Positions 7,498 to 16,806 are shown, counted from the first letter of the stretch. The stretch: DNA of 64,000 bases from Pedobacter nutrimenti (GCF_003208655.1 NZ_QKLU01000008.1:124001-188000); one strand, 5' to 3'. The notes: generated from the letters alone by a model not told the origin. Program-made: numbers and translations.

Positions 7498-10400
7498 ATG
7501 AAGGAAATTTATACTAAAAAAAACTGTTTGTCTCACAAATGGAAGTTTGGTAATGCCCGGGCCTGGCGTTTAATCGTCGTTTTTACCATGGGCTTATTGC
7601 TTTCTTCTCCTTTATTTGCGCAGAAGGAGGTGTTTAAGATCAAAGGAGTGGTCAAAGACGACAAAGGCATACCGCTTCCTGGTGTGAGTGTCAAGTTAAA
7701 AGGCACTCCTTTGGGAACCTCTACCAATAGTGACGGGGTGTACAACCTCAATGTGGCCGACAGAAAAGAAGCCGTTCTGGTGTTTTTTTATATCGGATTC
7801 ATCAAACAGGAAATCCCCCTGGCCGGAAAAACAGAACTCAATGTCAGTCTTAAAGAAGACCTGAGCAGTTTGGATGAAGTGGTGGTGACCGGTTACGGTG
7901 GGGTCACCAAAAAAAAGGACCTGACCGCTGCAGTATCTTCTGTAAGTGCTAAAGATATTGAAGAACGTCAGCCACTGAACCTTTTTGATGCCTTGCAAGG
8001 GCAGGCAGCCGGTGTATTGATCATGAACGACAGTGGTGAACCGGGAGCGGAGGGTTCTATACGGATCAGGGGCTCTTCTACCTTTTCTACAGAAGGAAAT
8101 GGTTCAAACCCGCTTTATGTTATTGACGGGGTGATCAGTGACAATGCCAGTGCCATTAATCCGGCCGATATTCAGAACATAGAAGTTCTTAAGGATGCTG
8201 CATCTGCAGCTATTTATGGAGCAAGGGCGGCCAATGGGGTAATTTTAATCACCACCAAAAGAGGGCAGGACGGCAAACCAAGGGTAGATGTACAGTATTC
8301 CCATGTTTTTGGAAAACTTGCCCATAAAATTCAAATGGCCAATGCCGCAGAACTGCGTTATTACCGTAAACTGCAGGCTGGAAATCCAAATGGAACGGCC
8401 GGCGGGCTGACAGATTCCCTGAACCCCAGTTTCAATACAGACAATGACCTTCAACAGCTGTTGCTGGGGAATACCGGACAACGTAATGACGTAAAGATGA
8501 GTGTAAGCGGTGGACAGAAGGGCCTTACCTATTATGGCAGCGGAAACTATGTAGACGACCGGGGGATTGCACTCAATACCTGGATCAAAAGGATCCAATC
8601 GCGCTTTAATGTCGATTATCAAATGACCGATAAGGTAAAATGGTCTACCAATGCTTCCTATTACTGGCAGAGGGGAAATTTTACCAGCATCAACAGTTCC
8701 ATTAGGCCAGTGTTTGACAGGCCTTCCTATGCCAGGATCTTTTACCCCGATGGGACGCTGACCAGTTACCTGAACACCAAGCGTAACCCGGTGGCCAATG
8801 CCTTGCTGGAAGACAATATACAAGAAATGTTTAAGGCGCAAATAGCCAATTCATTGCGCTATCAGATTTTTAAAGACCTGAATTTTACGGCAACCTTTAA
8901 CGCACAACTGGACAATGGACAAACTTTTTACTTCCAGCCCAGGTTCCTGAGTTCCAACGGAACAGAAAATATTGCCAGAAATGGCTTTACCAAACGCTTT
9001 TACTATGAAATGCAGGGCTTTTTTAACTATGCGAAAACCTTTGGAAAAGACCATAGTGTAACGGCCCTGGCTGGTTTCAGCCGGGACAGGACCCGTTCAG
9101 ACCTGATGTCACTGGAAGGAAAGAACTTTATTTCTGAGGACGTACATTTTGTCACCGGAGCGAATATGGTCGATTTGACCAAACAAAGGGTGAGTGCTAC
9201 TGCTTATTCCCTGGCTTCTTTCTTTTTCCGTCCTGGTTATAGTTATAAAGGGAGATATATCGTACAGGGAACATTAAGAAATGATGCTTCCTCCCGTTTT
9301 GGGATAGACCGCAGGTCAGGTACTTTTATTTCCGGATCAGCGGCATGGAGATTTTCGGATGAAAAATTTATGGGCTGGGCCAAAAAATTTCTGGACGATG
9401 CGAAGCTGAGGGCAAGTTACGGTACAGTGGGAAATGATGCCAGCGGGAATTACGAGTCGATACAAAGAATTGAAATTGGTAATGAAAGTTATGGCGGTGT
9501 TGCAGGTGCGGCCCTGGGCAGCTCTTTCGGAAACCCGACCATCAAATGGGAAAATACCCTGACCAAAAACATCGGTCTGGACCTGGCCTTCTTTAAAGGC
9601 AGACTGAGTGTGACGGCAGATTATTATATTAAAACAACCAATGACCTGTTGTATGACCGCCAGATTCCTAAGGAAACCGGTTATTCTACCGTTAAAGTAA
9701 ATGTTGGAAATATAGAGAACAAAGGTTTTGAACTTGCGGTGAATGGGACCCCGGTAATGGGTAAGGATTTTAAATGGAATGTGACAGGTAATATTGCCTT
9801 TGAAAGAGGTAAGATCCTGAAACTCTATGACGGACAGCAGTTCATTGCAGGAAACAAACACCTGATCCGGGAAGGCGGAAAAATAGGTGATTTTTATGGC
9901 TGGAAAAACCTGGGGATCTATCAGTATGATGTTTCCAATGCTTACTCAACCGACGGTACCCGCTTAACACCGGTGAACGTGAGGGTCGTGGAGGCGGTAG
10001 ACGGGGCGGGTAAAAAATATACCACTTCGGTTTGCGATGGCTATACACTGAACGGACAACCTTATACAGGCCAGGTGAACAGTAAATATGGAAATGGAGC
10101 GAAACTAAAAGGTGGGGATACCGAATGGGTGGATGTGAATAATGATGGCGTAATCGACGATCAGGACCGTCAGGTGATCGGTAATGCCCAGCCGGATTTT
10201 TATTTTGGAATCATTAATAACTTCACCTACAAGAACTGGACTTTATCTTTTATTGTCAATGCGACCATTGGAGGACAGGTATACAATTCCTTTAAACAAG
10301 GGTTGACCAACAACAGTTCATCCAACGGGCCTGCGCTTCCTGAGGCGGTTTATGGGGCCTGGACCAAACAGGGGGATGTTGCTATCTATCCTTATTTCCC

Positions 10401-10695
10401 TGATAAAGATACCAGGGGAAGCCAGCGCGCCAACGGAAACAGTTTGTTTTTGGAAGATGCTTCTTTTGTCCGTTTGTCCAGTGCCAGGCTGAGTTACCGT
10501 TTCAGTCCGAAAATGTCCAGCAGGGTATTTACCAAAAACATCACAGCTTATATCTATGGCACCAATTTGCTGACCTGGACAAAATATACCGGCTATGATC
10601 CGGAGTTCAGCTCCAGTACATTGACCCCAGGGGATGATAACGGAAAATATCCGAAAAGAAGAGAATTTGGTTTAGGTATTAACATTGGATTTTAA
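7498..10695 (+). CDS. SusC/RagA-family TonB-dependent outer-membrane transporter
   Basis: 1065 residues. After a long n-region and signal peptide ending SPLFAQ comes a carboxypeptidase-regulatory-like domain (FKIKGVVKDDKGIPLPGVSV, to about residue 120) with the SusC signature LDEVVVTGYGGVTKKKDLT, then the TonB plug (LQGQAAGVLIMNDSGEPGAE, RIRGSSTF, PLYVIDGVI, IEVLKDAASAAIYGARAANG), and a beta-barrel ending REFGLGINIGF, the aromatic C-terminus of outer-membrane proteins. SusC proteins import oligosaccharides, peptides or other polymers together with a SusD lipoprotein, here the next gene (13-base gap). The ligand cannot be told: no glycosidase, sulfatase or peptidase is in the operon. Confidence 0.95.
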   Translation: MKEIYTKKNCLSHKWKFGNARAWRLIVVFTMGLLLSSPLFAQKEVFKIKGVVKDDKGIPLPGVSVKLKGTPLGTSTNSDGVYNLNVADRKEAVLVFFYIGFIKQEIPLAGKTELNVSLKEDLSSLDEVVVTGYGGVTKKKDLTAAVSSVSAKDIEERQPLNLFDALQGQAAGVLIMNDSGEPGAEGSIRIRGSSTFSTEGNGSNPLYVIDGVISDNASAINPADIQNIEVLKDAASAAIYGARAANGVILITTKRGQDGKPRVDVQYSHVFGKLAHKIQMANAAELRYYRKLQAGNPNGTAGGLTDSLNPSFNTDNDLQQLLLGNTGQRNDVKMSVSGGQKGLTYYGSGNYVDDRGIALNTWIKRIQSRFNVDYQMTDKVKWSTNASYYWQRGNFTSINSSIRPVFDRPSYARIFYPDGTLTSYLNTKRNPVANALLEDNIQEMFKAQIANSLRYQIFKDLNFTATFNAQLDNGQTFYFQPRFLSSNGTENIARNGFTKRFYYEMQGFFNYAKTFGKDHSVTALAGFSRDRTRSDLMSLEGKNFISEDVHFVTGANMVDLTKQRVSATAYSLASFFFRPGYSYKGRYIVQGTLRNDASSRFGIDRRSGTFISGSAAWRFSDEKFMGWAKKFLDDAKLRASYGTVGNDASGNYESIQRIEIGNESYGGVAGAALGSSFGNPTIKWENTLTKNIGLDLAFFKGRLSVTADYYIKTTNDLLYDRQIPKETGYSTVKVNVGNIENKGFELAVNGTPVMGKDFKWNVTGNIAFERGKILKLYDGQQFIAGNKHLIREGGKIGDFYGWKNLGIYQYDVSNAYSTDGTRLTPVNVRVVEAVDGAGKKYTTSVCDGYTLNGQPYTGQVNSKYGNGAKLKGGDTEWVDVNNDGVIDDQDRQVIGNAQPDFYFGIINNFTYKNWTLSFIVNATIGGQVYNSFKQGLTNNSSSNGPALPEAVYGAWTKQGDVAIYPYFPDKDTRGSQRANGNSLFLEDASFVRLSSARLSYRFSPKMSSRVFTKNITAYIYGTNLLTWTKYTGYDPEFSSSTLTPGDDNGKYPKRREFGLGINIGF

Positions 10696-10708
10696 GAGGA
10701 AAGAGCAT

Positions 10709-12265
10709 ATGAAAAAGATCATTTATATTATAATCGCTGCCCTGTGTATCGTTTCGGGCGGCTGTAAAAAGCTGGTGGATGAAAAGCCATTGTCAGACGG
10801 GACTTATGATAACTTTTTTAAGAACAGATTTGACGCAGAAGCGGGAATAGCAGGGATGTATGGTGGTTTTCAGCAGGCCATGATTGGTGAAAAAGCCTTT
10901 GCCAACCGGCTTACCTATTGGGGAGAAGGCCGTTCGGATAATTTTGAGCGTTTTAAAACCTATGCCAACAACAATTCCAACGAAATGCATTTCAATACGC
11001 TCACACCCAATAACGACTGGAGCGATTGGAGTCCGTTGTATACAGTAATTGGCCGGGCCAACCTGTTGATCCAGAAATTACCGCTGATCAACAATTATAC
11101 CCAGGCTGGAACGGCTAATGAGTTGCCGGCAGCCAGTTTGCAAAGTTATATGGCACAATGTTATGCCATGAGGGCCATTTGTTATTTTTACATTGCCAGG
11201 GTTTGGGGAGATGCACCCATCCGCACACAACCTTACCTAAGCATTTATGATGATCCAGAACTGGCCAGGGAGCCGGTGACTAAAGTGCTGGATCAGGTCA
11301 TTTCGGACTTGAATACCGCCTACACCACCATTGCAAAAGGAGCAACGCCAAATGCCTTTTACATTGGCGAAGGCGCCATTTGTGCCACAATGGCCGATGT
11401 ATACATGTGGAAAAAGGATTATCCGAATGCCATCCTCTGGCTGAAAAGATTGTTTGCTGCCAAAGCCCCAACCGGCAAAGTGTACAATGCGGCAGGGACC
11501 GCAACAACCGGTACTGGTGGTGCAGCAGCAGACCTGCAGCCTGGTGCAATCTGGAAAGATATGTTTGTGACGCCTTCGGGAAGTGTGGAATCGATCTGGA
11601 ACATTCACTGGGATTACCTGAACAATGGTTGTGCCTGTATGGCCGGAGTGAGTACGGGAACAAGCAATACCCCTTACGTTGTGGGTAGTGAATTGTTCAC
11701 AAAATGGCAGCTGGTGACAACAGATGTCCGGGTAAAACAAAGTTTTGACATCAGTCAAAAAAACAGGGACAGAATGTGGAAATGGTATCCAGGAACATTT
11801 ACAGCAGGTTTAAATGGTACTTATACCTATACCGGAACTTATGGGCCAACCCTAAATGTGTATATCCCGGTGTACCGCTTAAGCGACCAGTATTTGCTGT
11901 ATGCAGAAGCATTAAATAAAACCGGAGATAAAGACAATGCGGTGAAGTACCTCAACCTGATCCGGGTCAGGGCAGGGCTTACCGCTTATACCTCTGCACA
12001 GTTTGCGACAGTTTCTGATCTGGAGCTGGCCATTTTACAGGAGCGCCAATGGGAATTGCTGGGTGAAGGCAAGCGCTGGTTTGACCTGGTGCGCACCGAT
12101 CGTGTAGCAGAAATTATGAACCCGATACTGGTGACCCGTCAAATTGAACAAGGCGCTGATCCTGTAGGCTGGGGCACCGATAAAAGGAAATACCTCTGGC
12201 CAATTAGCCGTAGTGTTTTAAACTCGAACAGAAAACTGGTGCAGAACCCGCCATATTCGGAATAA
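10709..12265 (+). CDS. SusD/RagB-family nutrient-binding lipoprotein
   Basis: 518 residues, surface lipoprotein partner of the preceding SusC. Signal peptide with lipobox SGGC (Cys about residue 21), then the helical TPR-like SusD fold: YMAQCYAMRAICYFYIARVW and the C-terminal RWFDLVRTDR and WPISRSVLNSN motifs are standard. Eight further in-frame codons lie upstream, reaching back into the end of susC, but the ATG at 10709 is preceded by AGAGGAAAGAG and opens directly into the signal peptide MKKIIYIIIA. It forms an operon with the SusC gene upstream and the lipoprotein gene 29 bases downstream. Confidence 0.94.
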   Translation: MKKIIYIIIAALCIVSGGCKKLVDEKPLSDGTYDNFFKNRFDAEAGIAGMYGGFQQAMIGEKAFANRLTYWGEGRSDNFERFKTYANNNSNEMHFNTLTPNNDWSDWSPLYTVIGRANLLIQKLPLINNYTQAGTANELPAASLQSYMAQCYAMRAICYFYIARVWGDAPIRTQPYLSIYDDPELAREPVTKVLDQVISDLNTAYTTIAKGATPNAFYIGEGAICATMADVYMWKKDYPNAILWLKRLFAAKAPTGKVYNAAGTATTGTGGAAADLQPGAIWKDMFVTPSGSVESIWNIHWDYLNNGCACMAGVSTGTSNTPYVVGSELFTKWQLVTTDVRVKQSFDISQKNRDRMWKWYPGTFTAGLNGTYTYTGTYGPTLNVYIPVYRLSDQYLLYAEALNKTGDKDNAVKYLNLIRVRAGLTAYTSAQFATVSDLELAILQERQWELLGEGKRWFDLVRTDRVAEIMNPILVTRQIEQGADPVGWGTDKRKYLWPISRSVLNSNRKLVQNPPYSE

Positions 12266-12294
12266 ACAGATCCCTTTAACAAAAACAGAAAGAC

Positions 12295-13134
12295 ATGAAC
12301 AACGCTAAAAATATAAGAAATGGCCTGATGCTTTTGCTGGGCCTGGCCTTTTCCTCCTGCTCTATCGGAGGACTGGATTTGCAGAAAGACTATAAATATG
12401 AAAAAAAAGAGCTGGATCCGCGTTTATATAAAAGTGCCAGACAATACCTGGAAGACCGCGGAACAAGCCCCCTAAAAGCCGGCGATACTGTTTTTAAATA
12501 CATGAAACTGGGTCTGGATTATGCAGGCATCGACCTGGGGGAATATGAAAAAAGTGGCAGGACCTTTATCTTTTTGCACAACGATGCGATAAGGGTGCTG
12601 GATGATAAAACCAAAATTCCAAAAAGCGGGATGTGGTTTGACATTCCGGTAATTATGAAAGATGTAAATGGCCAGCCGATTAAGGATGTGGATGGAATTA
12701 AATACAAAACGCGGCCTGCAACCAAATGGAGTGATTATTCTAAAGAAACCGTGAAAAATTATTTCTTGTACCTGATCATTCAGGGAGAATATGGCTTCGA
12801 CAATGCGGTGACCACCAATACCACCATGCAAACTTTATTGCCGCCCAATAGGGTGGCTGCAAAAGATGAATCGCTGCTGAGCTATATTGTAACCAAAGCA
12901 CAACCAAAGCCAGGCAGTATGGCAGCCTCAAGGGCCATTTTGTGGGACGCGGTCGGTTCGCCGGGTTTTGACCCGGAAGGTAAGATCAACATGAAGATCA
13001 CTTATACAGACGGAACGCCACTGGTGATCAATGACCTGGTTCCAGACCGTTCTGCGGGTCAGATAGCCACCAATGGGCCTGTGCATGTTTTTGGGGCTAC
13101 GGTATGGCCTTTCCGGTACAGTTATTTTGATTAA
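12295..13134 (+). CDS. Lipoprotein with divergent fasciclin-like region, third gene of SusCD operon
   Basis: 279 residues. Lipobox FSSC (Cys about residue 22) predicts export to the outer membrane. The middle (YLEDRG, then TVFKYMKLGLDYAGID, then SGRTFIFLHNDAIRVL) looks like the divergent fasciclin (FAS1) repeats found beside SusCD pairs in Sphingobacteriales: a helix, a central 'time-to-fail' style strand and a Phe-rich strand. Assignment to FAS1 is by pattern only. It lies 29 bases after SusD on the same strand and is followed by a strong terminator, so it closes the operon; it may be a surface accessory protein for ligand capture. Confidence 0.6.
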   Translation: MNNAKNIRNGLMLLLGLAFSSCSIGGLDLQKDYKYEKKELDPRLYKSARQYLEDRGTSPLKAGDTVFKYMKLGLDYAGIDLGEYEKSGRTFIFLHNDAIRVLDDKTKIPKSGMWFDIPVIMKDVNGQPIKDVDGIKYKTRPATKWSDYSKETVKNYFLYLIIQGEYGFDNAVTTNTTMQTLLPPNRVAAKDESLLSYIVTKAQPKPGSMAASRAILWDAVGSPGFDPEGKINMKITYTDGTPLVINDLVPDRSAGQIATNGPVHVFGATVWPFRYSYFD

Positions 13135-13161
13135 AGGCTAAAAAGATTCAATCCGCTCTTC

Positions 13162-13198
13162 AGGCAGCTTCCCCAGGGACAGCTGCCTTTTTATTTTA
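13162..13198 (+). terminator. Rho-independent terminator of SusCD operon 1
   Basis: 8-bp stem AGGCAGCT / AGCTGCCT, 11-base loop, then TTTTTATTTT. It overlaps the last codons of the convergent gene that ends at 13191. Confidence 0.85.
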
Positions 13199-13589
13199 GG
13201 GGGACAAGCAACTCTTTTAAGGTTTCAAACCAGCGTTTGTTATTGGTGAAAAGAAAATTGTGGTCAATGATCAGATAAATCACTTTATCTCCTTCCCCAT
13301 TATCAAATACCAAGCGAATGGGTTGCCAGGTAAGGCCCCAGTTTTTTACATAGGTGACTCTGTAAGTGTCGTCAAAGCCCATATAGATTTGCTCTATATT
13401 TTGCAAGGGGATCACCAGGGCATTGTCACCGGACAGGTAAAGTGCATCTGTACCCAACAGGATTTCTCCATGATATTTACTTAAAGGTGGGGTTCCCGAA
13501 AACTGGATGCCCAACAGGCTGAGTGTGTCTGCCTGCTCAATGTCATGGTCATAGGCCCAATACACATTTCCGGATAAAATAGGTTGCAT
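13191..13589 (-). CDS. Hypothetical protein, PH/GRAM-like beta domain
   Basis: 132 residues, cytoplasmic, not recognised. Alternating strands with EILLGTDALYLSGDNALVIP followed by LQNIEQIYMGFDDTY and a late helix (RWFETLKELLVPLK) give the outline of a small PH- or GRAM-like sandwich capped by a helix, as in bacterial PH-domain (YokE-type) proteins. This is a fold impression only. The gene is convergent with the SusCD operon and its stop lies within that operon's terminator, so the two share a transcription end. Confidence 0.55.
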   Translation of the reverse strand: MQPILSGNVYWAYDHDIEQADTLSLLGIQFSGTPPLSKYHGEILLGTDALYLSGDNALVIPLQNIEQIYMGFDDTYRVTYVKNWGLTWQPIRLVFDNGEGDKVIYLIIDHNFLFTNNKRWFETLKELLVPLK

Positions 13590-13722
13590 AAGGTTGTGTT
13601 TAGTGTTGTCTTTTCGTTTTAATTTTTCCGGGGCTTCATAAAGATAAAGCTATGAAAAATTACAATAACCAAACCGTATAGCCGTATTTGTTTTCTTTAT
13701 TTTTAACCCTAAAAAAAAGAAA

Positions 13723-14205
13723 ATGACAACTATCCCCAAAATACCCAGACGTATTGTAACCGGTCATAAAAACGGAAAGTCTGTGATCGCAGAGGATGCG
13801 ATAGTAAATAATGTTTCAGAGGATTTTCCCGGACTGGTCATTTCGGACATCTGGAGCACCGACAGTATGCCGGTTGATCTGGAAAAAGAAACCCGGATAC
13901 CCAATACCGCCATACCACATACCCCTGTAAATGGATCTTACTTCCGGTATGTACATATTCCGCCCGATAAAGACCTGGGCATTATGCCCACTTCAGCAGG
14001 GGAGCCGCATCCACTGATGCACCAGACCCAGACCCTGGATTATATTATTATCCTGTCCGGAGAAATTTATTTGATCCTGGAGGAGGGAGAAACTTTATTG
14101 AAAGCAGGGGATATTGTTGTTCAGCGGGGGACCAATCATGCCTGGAGCAACAGGTCCGATACCCCTTGTATACAACTGGCTATTTTGCTGGACGCAAAAA
14201 AATAA
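13723..14205 (+). CDS. Cupin-domain protein
   Basis: 160 residues. The C-terminal half is a single cupin barrel: HPLMHQTQTLDYIIILSGE corresponds to motif 1 (G(X)5HXH(X)3-4E, here degenerate, with His at HPLMHQT) and GDIVVQRGTNHAWSNRSD to motif 2 (G-D-X-X-X-X-X-G-X-X-H). The first 60 residues (RIVTGHKNGKSVI, then SDIWSTDSMPV) match cupins linked to small-molecule metabolism or stress, in which this part forms extra strands. Substrate unknown; the pattern resembles proteins annotated only as cupin domain-containing. Cytoplasmic. Preceded by an A-rich leader. Confidence 0.8.
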   Translation: MTTIPKIPRRIVTGHKNGKSVIAEDAIVNNVSEDFPGLVISDIWSTDSMPVDLEKETRIPNTAIPHTPVNGSYFRYVHIPPDKDLGIMPTSAGEPHPLMHQTQTLDYIIILSGEIYLILEEGETLLKAGDIVVQRGTNHAWSNRSDTPCIQLAILLDAKK

Positions 14206-14207
14206 GG

Positions 14208-14405
14208 TTATTCCCTGTGCAGTTCCTGCAGGTAGGCCAGCCCTTTTTCGGTCATGCTTGCCGAATGCTGGACGGCACCGGTATGAATGACAATATAACC
14301 TAATCTTTCCAGTTCTTCATAAGTTTCCTCCATACCTCCCAGTATGGAGGAGCTCACTTGCTGGTCAATGATTTCCAGCAGGGATTTGATTTGTTCTTTT
14401 TCCAT
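14208..14405 (-). CDS. Small hypothetical protein, winged-helix-like
   Basis: 65 residues, not recognised. Helical N-terminus (EKEQIKSLLEIIDQQ), then YEELERLGYIVIHTG and the ending SMTEKGLAYLQELHRE. The last part resembles the wing and final helix of winged-helix proteins, where 'LTEKGxxyL' is common, so it may be a minimal DNA-binding or regulatory protein. It lies 57 bases downstream of fabF on the same strand and converges on the cupin gene with only 2 bases between the stops. Confidence 0.5.
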   Translation of the reverse strand: MEKEQIKSLLEIIDQQVSSSILGGMEETYEELERLGYIVIHTGAVQHSASMTEKGLAYLQELHRE

Positions 14406-14462
14406 GATGAATGTTTAGCTGGAATAAAAACAGTCCCTGCCGGAAATTGTTTTCAGCGGAAA

Positions 14463-15713
14463 TTATTTATGACGTTTAAAAACAACAATGCCGTTATGGC
14501 CGCCAAATCCAAAGGTATTGCTCATGGCCACATCTACTTTCTTTTTCAGGGCCACGTGTTTTACAATATTGAGGTTGTCCGGAATGCTGGGGTCCGGATT
14601 GGTCAGGTTAATGGTTGGTGGCACGATACCATGTTTAATGGCCATAATACTGGCGATGGCCTCAATGGCACCTGCCGCACCCAATAAATGCCCGGTCATC
14701 GATTTGGTGGCGCTGATGTGCAGCTGATCGGTATGTCCTTCAAAAAGCCTGGTGATGGCTTTAATTTCGCTCAGGTCTCCTACCGGGGTAGAGGTCGCAT
14801 GGGCATTTAAATAATCAACATCGCTGGCCTGAAGCCCGGCATCTTCCAGTGCAAAACGCATGGCCATATAAGCGCCTTCCCCTTCGGGATGGGTAGAGGT
14901 CATGTGGTAGGCATCGGCTGTCATGGCAGCGCCAGCCAGTTCTGCATAAATGGTTGCATTTCTTGCAATGGCATGTTCATATTCTTCCAGGACCAATGCT
15001 GCGGCGCCTTCGCCCATTAAAAAACCATCCCTGCCGGCATCAAAAGGCCTGCTGGCGGTTAAAGGAGCGTCGTTTTCAGTGGTCATGGCCTTCATGGCAC
15101 AAAAACCACCTACGGAAGCTTCTGTGATCGGGGCTTCAGAACCGCCGGTAATGATCACCTTGGCCTTGCCCCAACGGATGTAATTGAATGCATCCATAAT
15201 TGCTGTATTGGAAGTGGAACAGGCCGAAACTGTGGTATAATTAATTCCCATCAAACGGTGTTTAATGGAAATCATTCCGGAAGCCATATTGGAAATGAGC
15301 TTTGGTACAAAAAAAGGGCTGAACCTTGGGACAAAATTCCCGGCACTGTATTCCTTTACCTGCTCTTCAAAAGTAAGCATACCGCCCTGGCCTGTACCCC
15401 ATATGACACCCGAATCGTAAGGGTTCATGCTTGAAAAATCCAGTCCGGAATCTTTAATGGCCTGATCTGCGGCCACCATGGCATATTGGGTAAAAGGATC
15501 TGTCCTTTTCAGCTCATTGCGGTCCAGAAACTGCGAGGCATCGAAATCTTTCAGCTCACAGGCAATTTTTGTCCGGAAAGCCTCCGGGTTAAATCTGGTA
15601 ATTCTTCCGGCACCACTAACCCCGTTGATCAGGTTGTTCCAGAAAGTTTGAACATCATTTCCGATTGGGCTAAGCGCGCCAAGGCCGGTGACAACAACAC
15701 GTTTTATTTGCAT
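14463..15713 (-). CDS. fabF: Beta-ketoacyl-ACP synthase II
   Basis: 416 residues, the normal KAS II length. It condenses malonyl-ACP with acyl-ACP in fatty-acid elongation. The Cys-His-His triad is visible: Cys165 in VSACSTSN, His305 in NAHATSTPVGD and His342 in SMTGHLLGAAG; the Gly-rich end GFGGHNGIVVFK is also conserved. It starts at the ATG 15713, 33 bases after a promoter shared symmetrically with the divergent hxlR gene. It is not in an acpP-fabF-rnc operon here, so it is probably a second FabF-like copy or a specialised KAS; the genome's housekeeping copy would be elsewhere (inference). Confidence 0.94.
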   Translation of the reverse strand: MQIKRVVVTGLGALSPIGNDVQTFWNNLINGVSGAGRITRFNPEAFRTKIACELKDFDASQFLDRNELKRTDPFTQYAMVAADQAIKDSGLDFSSMNPYDSGVIWGTGQGGMLTFEEQVKEYSAGNFVPRFSPFFVPKLISNMASGMISIKHRLMGINYTTVSACSTSNTAIMDAFNYIRWGKAKVIITGGSEAPITEASVGGFCAMKAMTTENDAPLTASRPFDAGRDGFLMGEGAAALVLEEYEHAIARNATIYAELAGAAMTADAYHMTSTHPEGEGAYMAMRFALEDAGLQASDVDYLNAHATSTPVGDLSEIKAITRLFEGHTDQLHISATKSMTGHLLGAAGAIEAIASIMAIKHGIVPPTINLTNPDPSIPDNLNIVKHVALKKKVDVAMSNTFGFGGHNGIVVFKRHK

Positions 15714-15740
15714 AATTTAACAACTTGTTTTTAAGCAAGC

Positions 15741-15780
15741 TGTTGCAAATATAGTCATAACAGCTTTATATTTGCAAGTG
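15741..15780. promoter_or_regulatory. Symmetric divergent promoter/operator between fabF and hxlR
   Basis: A perfect 11-bp inverted repeat TTGCAAATATA (15743-15753) / TATATTTGCAA (15767-15777) with a 13-base spacer. Each arm contains an exact -7 box: TATATTTG on + (15767-15774) for hxlR, and on - (15746-15753) for fabF. The TTG end of the opposite arm lies at the -33 position of each promoter (21-base gap on both sides). A dimeric HxlR protein binding here would control both promoters together. Confidence 0.7.
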
Positions 15781-15789
15781 GTTATACCT

Positions 15790-16224
15790 ATGATAATGAA
15801 CAGGAGATCTGATTGCCCGTTGAATGTCGGGCTGGAAATATTTGGTGATAAATGGACACTGCTGATCATCCGCGACCTGATGTTTTTCAACAAAAGGTAT
15901 TACAACGAGTTCATCAGTTCTGAAGAGGGGATTTCGACCAATATTCTGGCCGACCGCCTGGAACTGCTGGAAAAACAGGGCATGGTCCGTAAAGAAAAAT
16001 GCCTGGAGCATAAACAAAAAATCCTTTATAAACTCACAGAAAAGGGGATAGATCTTTTACCCCTGATCATTGAAATTGGGTTTTGGGTAGAAAAAAATGC
16101 GGATGAAGAACTGGATCCCAATAAAGAGGTGATCCTGGGCCCCTTTCGTGAAAACCGGGAAAAGGGATTTCAGCAAATCCGGGAAAAGTTGCGCAAAGAT
16201 CACCTGGAAAAAGAGGGCTTATAA
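15790..16224 (+). CDS. HxlR-family winged-helix transcriptional regulator
   Basis: About 144 residues. The family signature is clear: RRSDCPLNVGLEIFGDKWTL with the conserved early Cys, then LLIIRDLMFFNKRYYNEF and the recognition part ISTNILADRLELLEKQGMV. HxlR proteins bind palindromes as dimers and often sense electrophiles or redox state through that Cys. Starts at 15790 and 15796 (both ATG) are possible; a TTG at 15772 is excluded because it lies in the promoter. The tail (REKLRKDHLEKEGL) is helical. The likely target is the symmetric promoter shared with fabF. The stop overlaps that of the convergent nudK gene by six bases (TTATAA). Confidence 0.9.
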   Translation: MIMNRRSDCPLNVGLEIFGDKWTLLIIRDLMFFNKRYYNEFISSEEGISTNILADRLELLEKQGMVRKEKCLEHKQKILYKLTEKGIDLLPLIIEIGFWVEKNADEELDPNKEVILGPFRENREKGFQQIREKLRKDHLEKEGL

Positions 16225-16797
16225 AAGCCCGCTGAGTTTCAGGTGCTGGAGCAGCATGATGGTTTTGCCATCTTTAATTTCTCCGTTACGCACCATATCC
16301 ATGGCCGTTGCGATACCCAGTTCCAAAACTTCTATATGCTCCTGTTCTTCTTCCAGGCCTCCGCCTTCATGGACTTTCATGTCTTTGGTGTAGGCGGCCA
16401 CAAAAAAATACAGAATCTCGGTAACCGAACCTGGTGACATATAGGCCTCAAAGACCTTATGCACCTGTGTAATCTTATAGCCGGTTTCTTCTTCTGTTTC
16501 TCTCCGGATACAATCTTCGGGGTTGTCTTTGTCCAGTAAACCGGCGCAGGCCTCAATAAGCATTCCCGATTCATTTCCGTTAATGAAGGTCGGCAGACGG
16601 AATTGCCTGGTCAGGATCACGGTTTGCTGTTGCTGATTATACAATAAAATGGTGGCCCCGTTGCCCCGGTCATAAGCTTCCCGGTTCTGAATGACTTTGC
16701 TGCCATCTTTTTTCAGGTATTCGTAGGTTATTTTTTTGAGGGTGTACCAGTTGTCAGAGAGGATTTCAGTATTTAAAATGTTGATGTCTTTGATCAT
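16219..16797 (-). CDS. nudK: Nudix hydrolase, GDP-mannose pyrophosphatase (NudK)-like
   Basis: 192 residues. NudK hydrolyses GDP-mannose and related sugar nucleotides to GMP plus sugar phosphate. The Nudix box is GLLDKDNPEDCIRRETEEET-G, with the two-residue insertion between Gly and the first Glu that marks the ADP-ribose/GDP-mannose group. The following EAYMSPGSVTEILYFFVA and late GEIKDGKTIMLLQHL match E. coli NudK closely from memory. Cytoplasmic, Mg-dependent dimer in the family. It is downstream of a serine hydrolase gene on the same strand, separated by 100 bases that hold an unusual inverted repeat. Confidence 0.88.
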   Translation of the reverse strand: MIKDINILNTEILSDNWYTLKKITYEYLKKDGSKVIQNREAYDRGNGATILLYNQQQQTVILTRQFRLPTFINGNESGMLIEACAGLLDKDNPEDCIRRETEEETGYKITQVHKVFEAYMSPGSVTEILYFFVAAYTKDMKVHEGGGLEEEQEHIEVLELGIATAMDMVRNGEIKDGKTIMLLQHLKLSGLL

Positions 16798-16806
16798 TAT
16801 ATAGGG

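Noticed and set aside
11237..11758. 173-codon minus-strand frame within susD
   Set aside because: Antisense to susD; cysteine/histidine-rich without structure.
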